Notes under the pieces: model-generated
What the model was told of the DNA's origin: nothing
The model's input: the letters and a program-made list of their open reading frames with translations, nothing else
Databases searched by the model: none
NCBI RefSeq assembly: GCF_028693495.1
Contig: NZ_JAQUVG010000017.1
Location: 1 to 40,396, forward strand
DNA from: Zoogloea sp.
Lineage (GTDB): Bacteria > Pseudomonadota > Gammaproteobacteria > Burkholderiales > Rhodocyclaceae
Length of the DNA stretch: 40,396 nucleotides
Direction of reading: 5' to 3'
Position numbers and translations under genes: made by a program
In this document: positions 1-9,164 of the stretch, in pieces
How positions within the stretch are numbered: position 1 is the first letter of the stretch
Layout of the letters: each line of letters starts with the position of its first letter

Positions 1-962
1 GCCTGACCTTCGTGTGGTTTTCGGCTCCCGACCTGGCGCTGACCCAGCTTGCCGTGGAGGTGGTCACCGCAGTCCTCATCCTGCTCGGCCTGCGCTGGCT
101 ACCCCGGCGGGACGAACGGTTCCGGGAAGGAAGGCCCGAACCCCTGCGCTTCCATCTGCGTCGCCTCCGCGATCTGCTGGTTTCGATCACAGGGGGGGCC
201 GGCATCGCCGCACTGACCTACGCCGTGCTGAGCCGGCCCGACATCGACGGCATCTCACCCTTCTTCATCCGGGAATCCCTGCCCCAGGGAGGAGGGCTGA
301 ACGTGGTCAATGTGATCCTTGTGGACTTCCGAGGCTTCGATACCTTCGGCGAGATCACCGTGGTCGCCATCGTCGCCCTGACCGTATTCGCCCTGCTGCG
401 CCGTTTCCGCCCGGCCCCGGAGAGTATTCCCCTTCCAAGCCAGCAACAGGAACAGGAATCCCCTGCCGCCGATACCGAGGCCCCGTTGCCCTCCGGTTAT
501 CTCATGCTGCCCGCCGTTCTGGTACGCCTGCTGCTTCCGCTGGCCATGCTCATCTCCCTGTTCTTCCTGCTTCGCGGACATAACGCCCCCGGTGGTGGAT
601 TCGTCGGCGGACTGATTTTTGCCACCGCAATCATCCTGCAGTACATCGTGGGGGGCACCCTGTGGGTCGAGTCGCGACTGCGCATCCATCCGGTGTACTG
701 GATGGCAGGGGGCCTGCTGCTGGCCGCCGGAGCCGGCATCCTGGGGAGTTTCAACGGAGAACCCTTCCTGTCCAGCCAGGCAGTGCACGCCAGCCTGCCG
801 GTGGTCGGCGAGATCCATCTTTCCACCGTGCTGCTCTTTGACCTCGGCGTGTACATGCTGGTGGTCGGAGCCACCGTGCTCATGCTGGTCGCGATTGCCC
901 ACCAGTCCCTGCGCAGCCAGACCCGCAGGAGCAACACGACCGGAGGACGCGCATGGAACTGA
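1..962 (+). CDS. mrpA: Na+/H+ antiporter MrpA (A/B fusion), 3' part
   Basis: Only the C-terminal part (about 319 residues) is in the window; the reading frame is open from base 3 and runs off the left edge. The first visible residues ([15 protein letters not shown]) are typical of the end of the NuoL-like MrpA core. After a polar linker (about residues 125-165) comes a second hydrophobic block with [13 protein letters not shown], the hallmark of MrpB. This is therefore the fused A/B form found in group 2 Mrp/Sha/Pha antiporters. The product is an inner-membrane subunit of the multisubunit cation/proton antiporter, acting in Na+ or K+ efflux and pH homeostasis. It overlaps mrpC by 10 bases, so the genes are probably translationally coupled. 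Family assignment is firm; the exported ion cannot be read from sequence. Confidence 0.9.
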   Translation, partial: LTFVWFSAPDLALTQLAVEVVTAVLILLGLRWLPRRDERFREGRPEPLRFHLRRLRDLLVSITGGAGIAALTYAVLSRPDIDGISPFFIRESLPQGGGLNVVNVILVDFRGFDTFGEITVVAIVALTVFALLRRFRPAPESIPLPSQQQEQESPAADTEAPLPSGYLMLPAVLVRLLLPLAMLISLFFLLRGHNAPGGGFVGGLIFATAIILQYIVGGTLWVESRLRIHPVYWMAGGLLLAAGAGILGSFNGEPFLSSQAVHASLPVVGEIHLSTVLLFDLGVYMLVVGATVLMLVAIAHQSLRSQTRRSNTTGGRAWN

Positions 963-1300
963 TCCTCTCCCTCGCCATCGGAATCATGGCGGGCTCAGGC
1001 ATCTACCTGATCCTGCGCCCCCGCACCTTCCAGGTGATCATCGGCCTGTCCCTGCTCTCCTACGCGGTCAACCTGTTCATCTTCGGGATGGGACGCCTGC
1101 GGGTCGGGGCGCCGCCCATCATCAATCCGGTCCTGGGCAGCAATCCAGCCCTCTACACCGATCCGGTTCCCCAGGCGCTGGTGCTGACCGCCATCGTCAT
1201 CGGCTTTGCGACGACGGCCCTGTTCCTGGTCGTACTGCTCGCCTCCCGCGGCCTCAGCGGAACAGACCATGTGGATGGCGTGGAGCCGGACAACGAGTAA
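953..1300 (+). CDS. mrpC: Mrp antiporter subunit C (NuoK-like)
   Basis: This 115-residue protein has three membrane segments and the NuoK-type pattern of MrpC, including [19 protein letters not shown] and a hydrophobic third helix with [14 protein letters not shown]. MrpC homologues in the antiporter complex resemble the NuoK subunit of complex I and line part of the ion path. The ATG at 953 lies inside the end of mrpA and is preceded by GGAGG at 942-946, which fixes the start. The length matches the family (about 110-125 residues). It is the second visible gene of the mrpA-C-D-E-F-G operon. Confidence 0.93.
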   Translation: MELILSLAIGIMAGSGIYLILRPRTFQVIIGLSLLSYAVNLFIFGMGRLRVGAPPIINPVLGSNPALYTDPVPQALVLTAIVIGFATTALFLVVLLASRGLSGTDHVDGVEPDNE

Positions 1301-1317
1301 CAACGACCCGAACGACC

Positions 1318-2931
1318 ATGAATCCCTGGCTGAACCACCTGCCGATCCTGCCGGTACTCCTGCCGATGCTCACCGGGACCGTGCTGCTGCTGTCCAGCGA
1401 CAGCCGCCACGGACCGCGAACCGCCCTGGCCCTGTTCGCCACCCTGGCCCAGCTGGTGGTGGCCCTCGCGCTGCTCGCCCTGACCGATGGCCAGCTGGAC
1501 GGCTGGCCTGGCGGGGTGGGCTTGTACGCCCTGGGCAACTGGGCGGCCCCCTTCGGCATCGTGCTGGTGGTGGACCGGCTCGCCGCAGTGATGCTCACCC
1601 TCACGGCCACCCTCGGCCTGGCCGCACTGGTGTATTCGCTGGCTCGCTGGGAGAAGGCGGGCGTGCATTTCCTGCCCTTGTTCCAATTCCTGCTGATGGG
1701 CCTGAATGGCACCTTCCTGACCGGCGACCTGTTCAACCTGTTCGTCTTCTTCGAGGTGATGCTGGCGGCCTCCTATGGCCTGGTCCTGCACGGTTCGGGA
1801 GGACCCCGGGTCAATGCGGGCCTGCACTACATCGTGGTCAACCTGGTGGCGTCCCTGCTGTTCCTCGTCGCCGCCGCACTGATCTACGGCATGACGGGCA
1901 CCCTCAACCTGGCGGAGCTGCCGGTACGGGTAGCATCCCTCACGGCCGGCGATCGCCAGCTGTTCGACCTGGGGGCAGCCCTTCTGGGCATCGTGTTCCT
2001 CACCAAGGCTGGAGCCTGGCCGCTCAACTTCTGGCTTCCTGCGGCGTACGGGATCGCGGTTCCCCCGGTGGGTGCCATCTTCGCCATCCTGACCAAAGTC
2101 GGTGTGTATGCACTCCTGCGCATCAGCGTACTCCTGCAGGATGGCGGCGTGGCACCGGCGCCCTTCGGTGGAGACTGGCTTTTTTATTGCGGACTCGCCA
2201 CCCTCGGCGTGGGTACCCTGGGCCTGTTCAGTGCCCAAAAGCTGAGCAAGCTGGCCGCCTTCCTGGTGATCGTGTCATCCGGCACCCTACTGACCGCCTT
2301 CGGCTTCACCGGCACCCTGCTCACCGGCCCTGCCCTGTATTACCTGATCAGCTCGGTGCTGGGCAGCGGCGCCTTCTTCATGCTGGTGGAAATGGCGGAA
2401 CGCAACCGCACCCAGGTAGCCGATCTGCTGGCGATCAGCTTTGAGGCCTTCGGCGTGGAGTCACGCCATGACTCCGAGCATCCGGACGCCATGGTCGGCG
2501 TGGCCATTCCTGCGGCCATGGCCTTCCTGGGCCTGTCCTTCGTTTCCTGCGGGCTGCTCCTCACCGGCCTGCCTCCCCTCTCGGGATTCGTCGGAAAATT
2601 TGCGCTGCTCGGTGCCTCCCTCGACTCCCTGCCCAATGCGCCCGTCCTGCATGTGGGGCTGTTCATCGGGGCACTCCTCCTGTCGGGCCTGGCCGGGATC
2701 GTCGCCCTCTCGCGCCTGGGCATCCGCGTTTTCTGGGACGTAGCCCGCCCGACACCCCATCTCCAGTGGCTGGAGGCAGGCCCTGTCGCGGCCCTGCTGC
2801 TGATCTGCGTATGGCTGGCCGCCAATCCGGAGCCTGCCATGGCTTATCTGGCCTCCACGTCGGACTCCCTTTACGACGTCAATGCCTACGTCCGGACAGT
2901 CCTTCCGATTCCACAGACCAGTACGCCATGA
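1318..2931 (+). CDS. mrpD: Mrp antiporter subunit D (NuoM/N-like)
   Basis: A 537-residue polytopic protein of the proton-conducting membrane transporter family (complex I NuoL/M/N-like). The start is taken at ATG 1318 (MNPWLNHLPILPVLLP), which fits the usual MrpD N-terminus; the frame is open further upstream but that stretch overlaps mrpC. Core motifs include LTGDLFNLFVFFEVMLAASY, with the conserved Glu of transmembrane helix 5, and LTKAGAWPLNFWLPAAYG with the conserved Lys, both needed for proton transfer in this family. PPLSGFVGKF near residue 420 is also typical. It follows mrpC by 17 bases and its stop overlaps the start of mrpE. Confidence 0.93.
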   Translation: MNPWLNHLPILPVLLPMLTGTVLLLSSDSRHGPRTALALFATLAQLVVALALLALTDGQLDGWPGGVGLYALGNWAAPFGIVLVVDRLAAVMLTLTATLGLAALVYSLARWEKAGVHFLPLFQFLLMGLNGTFLTGDLFNLFVFFEVMLAASYGLVLHGSGGPRVNAGLHYIVVNLVASLLFLVAAALIYGMTGTLNLAELPVRVASLTAGDRQLFDLGAALLGIVFLTKAGAWPLNFWLPAAYGIAVPPVGAIFAILTKVGVYALLRISVLLQDGGVAPAPFGGDWLFYCGLATLGVGTLGLFSAQKLSKLAAFLVIVSSGTLLTAFGFTGTLLTGPALYYLISSVLGSGAFFMLVEMAERNRTQVADLLAISFEAFGVESRHDSEHPDAMVGVAIPAAMAFLGLSFVSCGLLLTGLPPLSGFVGKFALLGASLDSLPNAPVLHVGLFIGALLLSGLAGIVALSRLGIRVFWDVARPTPHLQWLEAGPVAALLLICVWLAANPEPAMAYLASTSDSLYDVNAYVRTVLPIPQTSTP

Positions 2932-3413
2932 AACAGCACTTCCAACCCATGCTGCCTGTGGTGCTCCTCGGCCTGTGGCTGCTCCTCAACGACTCGCTGG
3001 CATGGCACCAGTGGCTGATCGGCGCAGCCCTCGCCCTGGCCATCCCAAAACTGGCCAACACCCTGCGTCCACTTCCGGCCCGCCCACGGCGGCTGGTGGT
3101 GGCCATCGGACTTGTCTGGCACGTGCTGCTCGACGTAATCCGTTCCAACATCGCCGTAGGGCGGATCATCCTCGGCACCGTGAGACAGCAGCCGCAGGTC
3201 GGTTTCCTGAAGATTCCCCTCGACATGCGGACCCCCCATGGCCTGGCGGTGCTCAGCATCATCATCACGGCAACGCCCGGCACGGTCTGGGCCGGCCATG
3301 ATCAGGACAGCAACGAGTTGACCCTGCATGTGCTCGACCTGCAGGACGAAGAGGTCTGGCTACGGACGATCAAGGAACGTTATGAGCGCCCTCTGATGGA
3401 GATATTCGGATGA
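2928..3413 (+). CDS. mrpE: Mrp antiporter subunit E
   Basis: A 161-residue MrpE (PhaE/MnhE) protein. Two N-terminal membrane segments (about residues 7-40) are followed by a conserved region containing HVLLDVIRSNIAVGRIIL, and then ATPGTVWAGHD and the cytoplasmic WLRTIKERYERPLMEIFG tail, all family hallmarks. MrpE is an accessory membrane subunit needed for assembly or stability of the antiporter. The ATG at 2928 overlaps the mrpD stop codon (ATGA), indicating translational coupling; its own stop overlaps mrpF in the same manner. Confidence 0.92.
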   Translation: MKQHFQPMLPVVLLGLWLLLNDSLAWHQWLIGAALALAIPKLANTLRPLPARPRRLVVAIGLVWHVLLDVIRSNIAVGRIILGTVRQQPQVGFLKIPLDMRTPHGLAVLSIIITATPGTVWAGHDQDSNELTLHVLDLQDEEVWLRTIKERYERPLMEIFG

Positions 3414-3691
3414 ACGGAATTCTGGACTGGGCCATGCACTTCGCCCTCGCCTGCTTTGCCACAGGCATGGTCTGCGCAGCACTTCGCCTGCTGCGCGGGC
3501 CTTCCGCCCAGGACCGCATACTGGCCCTGGACACCCTCTACATCAACGGGATGCTGTCCATCCTGTGCCTGGGCATCGGGGTCGGCGCAGCCATCTACTT
3601 CGACATTGCACTACTGATCGCCCTGTTCGGTTTCGTCGGCTCGACCGCCATGGCCAAGTTCCTGCTGCGCGGCGAGGTGATCGAACCATGA
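3410..3691 (+). CDS. mrpF: Mrp antiporter subunit F
   Basis: A 93-residue protein with three predicted membrane helices and the MrpF pattern RLLRGPSAQDRILALDTLYINGM, followed by IALLIALFGFVGSTAMAKFLLRG. MrpF is a small inner-membrane subunit of the antiporter complex. The ATG at 3410 overlaps the mrpE stop and the gene's stop overlaps the mrpG start, so E, F and G form one coupled string. Length matches the family. Confidence 0.92.
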   Translation: MNGILDWAMHFALACFATGMVCAALRLLRGPSAQDRILALDTLYINGMLSILCLGIGVGAAIYFDIALLIALFGFVGSTAMAKFLLRGEVIEP

Positions 3692-4056
3692 CCCCAGCAG
3701 AGCTTCCCCTCTGGGCCGCCTTACCCGCATCCCTGTTGCTCGTGACCGGTGGCCTGCTGGCCCTGCTCGGCTCCATCGGCCTGCTGCGCTTCAACAACTT
3801 TTATGCACGCATTCACGCACCAACCCTGGCCAATACCCTGGGCGCGGGTTGCGTGCTGCTCGCATCCATGCTGATCTCCTCGGTGAACGCAGGACGGCCG
3901 GTGATCCACGAAATATTGATCACCCTGTTTCTGGTGCTCACCTCCCCCGTGACCACCATGCTGCTGATGCGGGCTGCCATGTTCCGTCGTGCGACCGGCC
4001 GGGATCACAAGGGGACCGAAGCCCCTCCCCCAGCCCCGGAGACTGACCGGCCATAG
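3688..4056 (+). CDS. mrpG: Mrp antiporter subunit G
   Basis: A 122-residue MrpG (PhaG/MnhG) protein with three membrane helices. Motifs are GLLALLGSIGLLRFNNFYARIHAPTLA and LTSPVTTMLLMRAA, which are diagnostic for the family. The start is ATG 3688, overlapping the mrpF stop; a longer open frame upstream lies inside mrpF. The C-terminus is a short charged and proline-rich tail. It is the last gene of the visible mrp operon; the next gene starts 119 bases downstream, so a transcription end between them is plausible although I see no clear terminator hairpin. Confidence 0.92.
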   Translation: MTPAELPLWAALPASLLLVTGGLLALLGSIGLLRFNNFYARIHAPTLANTLGAGCVLLASMLISSVNAGRPVIHEILITLFLVLTSPVTTMLLMRAAMFRRATGRDHKGTEAPPPAPETDRP

Positions 4057-4175
4057 ATGGTCAGCCCTGCTCAAGGCGCTTGTCCACCAGCCGATCCAGG
4101 ACCGCCATCACCTCCAGGCTGCCGTTTGCCATCCTCCAGACCGGCGACGATCTTCTGCTGGATCAAGTCACAGCC

Positions 4176-5546
4176 ATGAATACTCCCCTTGCCGACACGG
4201 TCAGCGCCTCTCCTCCACGACACTCCCCCTGGTCCGAGTACGCGGTCCTGGTGGTGGACGACGAGACCGGCGTACGCAACTTCCTGGAACGGGCCTTACG
4301 CGCCCGCGGGTGTAGGGTGGATGTGGCCGGATCCGCCGAGGAAGGCGCCCTGCGCCTGCAGGAGCATCACTTCGACGCCATTGTCCTCGACATCGCGCTG
4401 CCGGGCCGTTCGGGCATGGAATGGCTCAAGAATCTCCGGAACGGGGGCTTCGGCGGCGACGTCATCCTGATCACGGCCTTCGCGGACATAGAAACCGCCA
4501 TCGATGCCCTGCGCGCAGGCGCCTCTGACTTCATCCTCAAGCCCTTCCGGGTGGACCAGATCATCAACTCGCTCCAGCGCTGCTTCGAACGGGCCCGCCT
4601 GGACCGGGAAAATTTCGTGCTCCAGCGGCAGCTCGCCGGCCTGGGGGGACAGGTTGAGGGCCTGATCGGGCGTTCCGTGGCCATGCTCCAGTTATCCGAC
4701 CTGATCCGGCGGGTAGCACCAACACCCGCCACGGTCCTGATCCTCGGGGAATCCGGCGTGGGCAAGGAAGTCACCGCCCGCGCCCTGCACCGGGAGAGCC
4801 CGCGGGCCGAGCGCTCCTTTGTCGCCCTCAACTGCGCGGCAGTCTCGGCCGAACTGATCGAGAGCGAGCTGTTCGGCCATGTCCGGGGCGCCTTCACCGG
4901 CGCCCGGGAAGCCCGTCGGGGCCTGTTCCATTACGCCAACGGGGGAACCCTCTTCCTGGACGAAGTGGGAGAACTACCGCTTCCCATGCAGACCAAGCTT
5001 CTGCGGGTGCTGGAGGAGCGTCGTATCCGGCCGGTGGGCAGCGAAGCTGAAATGCCGGTGGACGTCCGGGTCGTGGCCGCCACCAACCGGGATCTGAAGG
5101 CCGAAGTGACCGCCGGGCGATTCCGCCAGGATCTCTTTTACCGGCTGGAAGTCGTCACCCTGACCATTCCCCCCCTGCGACAGCGCCCCGAGGACGTGGC
5201 GGATCTGGTCCTCCATTTCAACGAGCAGCTGGCAAGCCGTCTGGGGCTGCCTCCCCTAACCATCACCCAGGGAGATCTCGCCCGCCTGGCGGCCTACGCC
5301 TGGCCGGGCAACGTACGCGAACTGCGCAACCTGATAGAACGCTCCCTGATCCTGGGCAGCCTTCCGGTGAACAACCAGGTTCAAGGCATGGCCGACCCCC
5401 TGCCGCTCTCCCTCGCGGAAGTGGAGAAACGCCACATCCTGACCGTGCTCGAACAATGTGGCGGCAACAAGACCCGGGCAGCAACCCTCCTTGGCGTCTC
5501 GCGCAAGACCCTCGAGCGCAAGGCCGTGGAATGGGGCCTGGGTTGA
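4176..5546 (+). CDS. NtrC-family sigma54-dependent response regulator
   Basis: A 456-residue activator of sigma54 RNA polymerase. The receiver domain (about 22-140) has Asp28/Asp29, the phospho-acceptor Asp72 in VLDIALPGRSG and Lys122. The AAA+ domain (about 160-390) has Walker A GESGVGKE (191-198), the sigma54-contacting GAFTGA loop (238-243) and Walker B GGTLFLDEVGE. A Fis-type helix-turn-helix ends the protein (NKTRAATLLGVSRKTLERK). The ATG at 4176 was chosen because it begins just before the receiver domain; the frame is open to 4080 without a good start. It is followed after 4 bases by a sensor kinase, so the two form one system. Its target is not stated by sequence, but a sigma54 promoter with paired palindromes lies upstream of fdnG at 9755-9857, making the fdn operon the leading candidate. 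Confidence 0.92.
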   Translation: MNTPLADTVSASPPRHSPWSEYAVLVVDDETGVRNFLERALRARGCRVDVAGSAEEGALRLQEHHFDAIVLDIALPGRSGMEWLKNLRNGGFGGDVILITAFADIETAIDALRAGASDFILKPFRVDQIINSLQRCFERARLDRENFVLQRQLAGLGGQVEGLIGRSVAMLQLSDLIRRVAPTPATVLILGESGVGKEVTARALHRESPRAERSFVALNCAAVSAELIESELFGHVRGAFTGAREARRGLFHYANGGTLFLDEVGELPLPMQTKLLRVLEERRIRPVGSEAEMPVDVRVVAATNRDLKAEVTAGRFRQDLFYRLEVVTLTIPPLRQRPEDVADLVLHFNEQLASRLGLPPLTITQGDLARLAAYAWPGNVRELRNLIERSLILGSLPVNNQVQGMADPLPLSLAEVEKRHILTVLEQCGGNKTRAATLLGVSRKTLERKAVEWGLG

Positions 5547-5550
5547 ACCG

Positions 5551-7638
5551 GTGGCCTTGATACCCGCGTTCCCCCAGCGTATCGCCTGCTCGGTCCGAAG
5601 CAAGCTGCTCGCCATGGTGCTGGCCCCCCTGCTGCTGGGGGTGCCGATCCTCCTCAGCCTGGTGTGGATATGGGGAAACGAAGGCTACCACCGGCTGATG
5701 AGCTACAAGGTCGGCTCGGATCTGGTCACGGCCCACGAATACTTTGCCCGGATGCGCAACAACGTGGCGGTGGATATCGGGGCCCTGGCCGGCTCACGCT
5801 CCCTCGCCCAGGCCCTGGACAGCCGTGATCCAGAACAGTTGCAGAACTACCTGGAACAGGCCCGCAGGGAAACGGGCCTGGACTTCCTGTTCCTGCTCGA
5901 CACCCGGGGCGAGCTCCAGGCTCCCCGGATCTCCCCATCCCACGCCCGGCGCACCCACTGGCCGGTGGTCGTGAGCGCCCTTGCCGGCGAGGCGAGCACC
6001 GCCATCGACGTATTCGACGCTGACCATCTGGCCGCCATCAATCCCGTTCTGCGGCAGCGTAGCCGCCTGCCCCTGGTCCCGACTCCCAACGCCGCCCCCA
6101 CCCCCGACCGGGAAGAAACCCGCGGCCTGCTGATCCACTCGGCCATTCCGGTGCGGGACGAGCACAAGCGCCTGCTGGGCGTTCTTGAAGGCGGTGTGCT
6201 CCTGAATGGCAACAGTCAGCTGGTGGACCAGCTCAACGCCATCCTCTACCGGGAGGGCACCCTTCCCCTGGGCAGCCAGGGCACCGCCACCCTCTTTCTC
6301 GGCGATGCCCGGATCGCCACCAATGTCCGCCTGTTCCGTGGAGAGAGAGCCCTGGGGACTCGTGCCTCCCAGGTCGTCCGCGACCATGTGCTGGGCGCCG
6401 GCCACACCTGGCTGGACAGCGCCTTCGTGGTGAATGACCATTACGTGTCGGGCTATGAACCGGTCGTGGACAGTTTCGGCAAGCGGATCGGCATGCTCTA
6501 CGTGGGTTTTCTGGAAGCCCCGTTCCGGGGTGCCCTGTACGGAGCCATGTTCGTCCTGTTCGCGGTATTCGTGGCGATCAGTGTGGCGGGCTGCGTACTG
6601 TCCCTGCGCTGGGCCCGAAGCATCTTCAAACCCCTGGAACAGGTGGATGCCACGATTCGGAGGATCGCCAGCGGAGAAGCGGATGCCCGGGTCGGCCCGG
6701 TGGCGAGCCAGGATGAAATCGGCCAGTTGTCCGCCGCCTTCGACAAGCTTCTCGACACCCTGGCCGCCCGCCGGGCGGAGCTGCAACGCTGGGGAGATGA
6801 ACTGGATCACAAGGTGGCGGAACGCACTCTGGCGCTGGAAGATGCCCACGCGACCCTGGAAAAGGCCCAGCGGCATCTGGCCATGACCGAGAAGCTGGCT
6901 GCCATCGGGGAGCTCACGGCAGGCGTGGCCCATGAGATCAACAATCCGGTGGCCGTGATCCAGGGCAATCTGGACGTGCTGAAGGAAATCCTGGGTCCCG
7001 ACGCCGAACCAGTGAAGGAAGAGATCCGGCTGATCCATGAACAGACCCACCGGATCTGGCTGATCGTCACCAAGCTGCTGCAGTTTGCCCGACCCGGCGA
7101 GTTTGCCGGCTACACGGAAGGCGTCGATCCCAGTGCAGCCATTGCCGACTGCCTGGTCCTCACCCGCCATAACCTGGAGCGGCGGAACATCGAGGTCCGG
7201 ACCGACTACCGGGCCCAGCAACGGGTCGAAGTGAACACCAGTGAACTCCAGCAGGTGCTGATCAACCTGATCGTCAATGGGATCCAGGCCATGCCCGACG
7301 GTGGCATCCTGTGCCTGAACAGCATCGACTGGGAGGAGGGTGGCCAGCCCATCGGCGCCATCATCGAGGTATGCGATACCGGCCAGGGGATTGCCGAGGA
7401 CGACCTGTCACGGATCTTCGACCCCTTCTTCACCACCAAGAAGGGGGCAGGCACCGGGCTCGGGCTGTCGATCAGCTATGCCATCATCGAACGTTACGGA
7501 GGCAAGATCACGGTACGCAGCCAGCCGGGCGAGGGCGCCTGCTTCACCATCCACCTGCGCAGCGAAGCCTGCTATCAGGCCAGCCCCAGCGCCCCGGGCT
7601 TCGCAGCACGCTGGATCGAGGGCCCCAGCCGGACATGA
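5551..7638 (+). CDS. Cache-domain sensor histidine kinase
   Basis: About 695 residues if the GTG at 5551 is the start; TTG 5557 and ATG 5614 are alternatives. Membrane helix 1 (about 18-42) is followed by a large periplasmic region (about 43-328) with the YEPVVDSFGKRIGMLYVGF ending typical of Cache sensors. Then come helix 2 (about 333-355), a HAMP linker (IFKPLEQVDATIRRIASGE), a coiled coil, the HisKA domain with the phospho-acceptor His461 in AGVAHEINNP, and a HATPase domain with the N box (INLIVNGIQAMPDGG), DTGQGI and GTGLGLSISYAIIERYGG. The enzyme should autophosphorylate and pass phosphate to the regulator 4 bases upstream. Cache domains usually bind small organic ligands; which one is unknown here. 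The protein resembles the NtrB/DctB-type kinases that pair with sigma54 activators. Confidence 0.9.
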   Translation: MALIPAFPQRIACSVRSKLLAMVLAPLLLGVPILLSLVWIWGNEGYHRLMSYKVGSDLVTAHEYFARMRNNVAVDIGALAGSRSLAQALDSRDPEQLQNYLEQARRETGLDFLFLLDTRGELQAPRISPSHARRTHWPVVVSALAGEASTAIDVFDADHLAAINPVLRQRSRLPLVPTPNAAPTPDREETRGLLIHSAIPVRDEHKRLLGVLEGGVLLNGNSQLVDQLNAILYREGTLPLGSQGTATLFLGDARIATNVRLFRGERALGTRASQVVRDHVLGAGHTWLDSAFVVNDHYVSGYEPVVDSFGKRIGMLYVGFLEAPFRGALYGAMFVLFAVFVAISVAGCVLSLRWARSIFKPLEQVDATIRRIASGEADARVGPVASQDEIGQLSAAFDKLLDTLAARRAELQRWGDELDHKVAERTLALEDAHATLEKAQRHLAMTEKLAAIGELTAGVAHEINNPVAVIQGNLDVLKEILGPDAEPVKEEIRLIHEQTHRIWLIVTKLLQFARPGEFAGYTEGVDPSAAIADCLVLTRHNLERRNIEVRTDYRAQQRVEVNTSELQQVLINLIVNGIQAMPDGGILCLNSIDWEEGGQPIGAIIEVCDTGQGIAEDDLSRIFDPFFTTKKGAGTGLGLSISYAIIERYGGKITVRSQPGEGACFTIHLRSEACYQASPSAPGFAARWIEGPSRT

Positions 7639-7702
7639 CCGGAGCGAACCATGGCGTTATGATGAAGCGGCACCGCTATCCCTCCCCTTCACAGAGCATG
7701 TC

Positions 7703-8140
7703 ATGCGGACCCTTCTTCAGCACGCACTGTCCGGCCTCCCTGCACTGGCCCTTTGCCTGACGGTCGGCCTTGTCCTGCCGGGCACCGCCCTGGCAACACC
7801 GCAGCTGCTCTGCACGGTGAGCCAGAGCGGTACGGAGCGAACCCTTTCCGCTACGCCGACCCGGAATCCCTATGGCGTGCCTGCGACCGACATCCAGGGG
7901 CACTTTCGCTTCAAACCCGTCGTGGTCGGCGATGCGAACTCCATCGAATACGTCAGCATCCAGACCTACGTCCAGACCCCCAGGGGTCCGGTGCTTCTCC
8001 ATCAGGTAGGCTACACCCACCCACCTCTCCCGGAAGGGCCGGATTCAACACTTCCCCTCGGCGGTATCCATGCCGTCTACGCCCCCGGACTCGGCCGCGA
8101 GCTGCGCTATGCCTGCATCCTGCGGGAGGCAAAACCATGA
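7703..8140 (+). CDS. Secreted protein of unknown function
   Basis: A 145-residue protein that I do not recognise. It begins with a clear Sec-type signal peptide (about residues 1-32, cleavage near TALA-TPQ). The mature part is about 113 residues with two Cys (LLCTVS and YACILRE near the two ends) that could form a disulfide, and beta-rich composition. The ATG at 7703 starts the signal peptide; the frame is open upstream but overlaps the kinase gene. Its stop overlaps the ATG of the CapA-like gene, so the two are likely co-translated and both exported, suggesting a shared envelope job. No catalytic motif is visible. Confidence 0.7.
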   Translation: MRTLLQHALSGLPALALCLTVGLVLPGTALATPQLLCTVSQSGTERTLSATPTRNPYGVPATDIQGHFRFKPVVVGDANSIEYVSIQTYVQTPRGPVLLHQVGYTHPPLPEGPDSTLPLGGIHAVYAPGLGRELRYACILREAKP

Positions 8141-9156
8141 GGCAGCTCCTCCTTGCCCTGACGACCGGCCTGATGTGCTGGGCCGGCGGAGCGGCCCACG
8201 CCGGGCATCCCCTCCCCGAGGGACACGTCTCCCTGGTATTCGTGGGGGATATCCTGCTGGCCGAGACCCCAGGACGGCTGGTCCGGACCGGGCGGGACCC
8301 CTTCGCACCCTTTGCACGGCTGTTGGACGCCGCCGACGTACGGATCGGCAACCTGGAATGCGTTGTGGCTACCCGGGGTACACCGGAACCGGGCAAACCC
8401 TACACCTTCCGGGCACATCCACGGGTCCTCCAATCCCTCGGACGCCACTTCGACGTGGTAGGACTGGCCAACAACCATTCCGGTGACTACGGGTCCGACG
8501 CCTTCACGGAAATGCTGACCCGCCTCGACCGGGCCGGTATCGCCTATTTCGGCGGGGGACGCACCCTGGAAGAAGCCCATCGGCCCCGGATCATCGAGCG
8601 CAAGGGGCTGCGCATCGCCTTGCTGGGCTACAACGAGTTCTTTCCGCGGGCCTTCGAAGCGGACTTCGACAAGCCAGGCGTGGCCTGGAGCGAAGACGAA
8701 CAGGTCCGCCACGACATCCTCCAGGCACGCAGCATCCACCGCGCCGATCTGGTGATCCCCGTGATGCACTGGGGCTGGGAACACGAACCCGTGGCCAGCC
8801 CCCGACAACGGCAGCTTGCCCGGCTGATGATCGATGCAGGTGCCGACGCGGTGATCGGCGGTCATCCCCACGTGGTTCAGGACACAGAACACTACCGGGG
8901 CAAGCCGATCCTCTACAGCCTCGGCAACTTCCTGTTCGACGGCTTCACGGACAAGGCCAGCACTACCGGCTGGCTTGTCCGCCTGGAAATGGACCGGGAT
9001 GGGGTGCGGCACTGGCGCAGCTTCACCGCCCGGATCGACCACCAGGGCGTCCCCCATCCGGCCCCCGGCAGCGACGGCATGTGCTGGAACCGGGGCGAGG
9101 AAGACGCACGTCCCTGCCCTAACGCCCCTGCGCCACGTTCAAAAACCGTGCGTTAG
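8137..9156 (+). CDS. CapA-family (PGA_cap) metallophosphatase-like protein
   Basis: A 339-residue protein with an N-terminal signal peptide (about 1-22, ending AAHA-GHP) and a CapA/PgsA-type calcineurin-like fold. Metal-site motifs occur in the expected order: FVGDILL, GNLECVVATRG, LANNHSGDYG, PVMHWGWEHEP and GGHPHVVQ, followed by YSLGNFLFDGF. CapA proteins are associated with poly-gamma-glutamate capsule synthesis, but most stand-alone homologues have no proven substrate, and no capBC genes are present here. The ATG at 8137 overlaps the stop of the upstream secreted protein. It converges with the nuclease gene, whose stop lies 8 bases away. Confidence 0.85.
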   Translation: MRQLLLALTTGLMCWAGGAAHAGHPLPEGHVSLVFVGDILLAETPGRLVRTGRDPFAPFARLLDAADVRIGNLECVVATRGTPEPGKPYTFRAHPRVLQSLGRHFDVVGLANNHSGDYGSDAFTEMLTRLDRAGIAYFGGGRTLEEAHRPRIIERKGLRIALLGYNEFFPRAFEADFDKPGVAWSEDEQVRHDILQARSIHRADLVIPVMHWGWEHEPVASPRQRQLARLMIDAGADAVIGGHPHVVQDTEHYRGKPILYSLGNFLFDGFTDKASTTGWLVRLEMDRDGVRHWRSFTARIDHQGVPHPAPGSDGMCWNRGEEDARPCPNAPAPRSKTVR

Positions 9157-9164
9157 ACAAGACC

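Noticed and set aside
1153-2238. Long minus-strand open frame opposite mrpC/mrpD
   Set aside because: Low-complexity Gln/Gly/His/Arg translation typical of an antisense shadow; the plus strand encodes clear Mrp subunits.
4055-4126. Possible 23-residue minus-strand peptide between mrpG and the regulator gene
   Set aside because: The Shine-Dalgarno-like GGAGG abuts the ATG with no spacing, and a peptide this short cannot be supported from one sequence.
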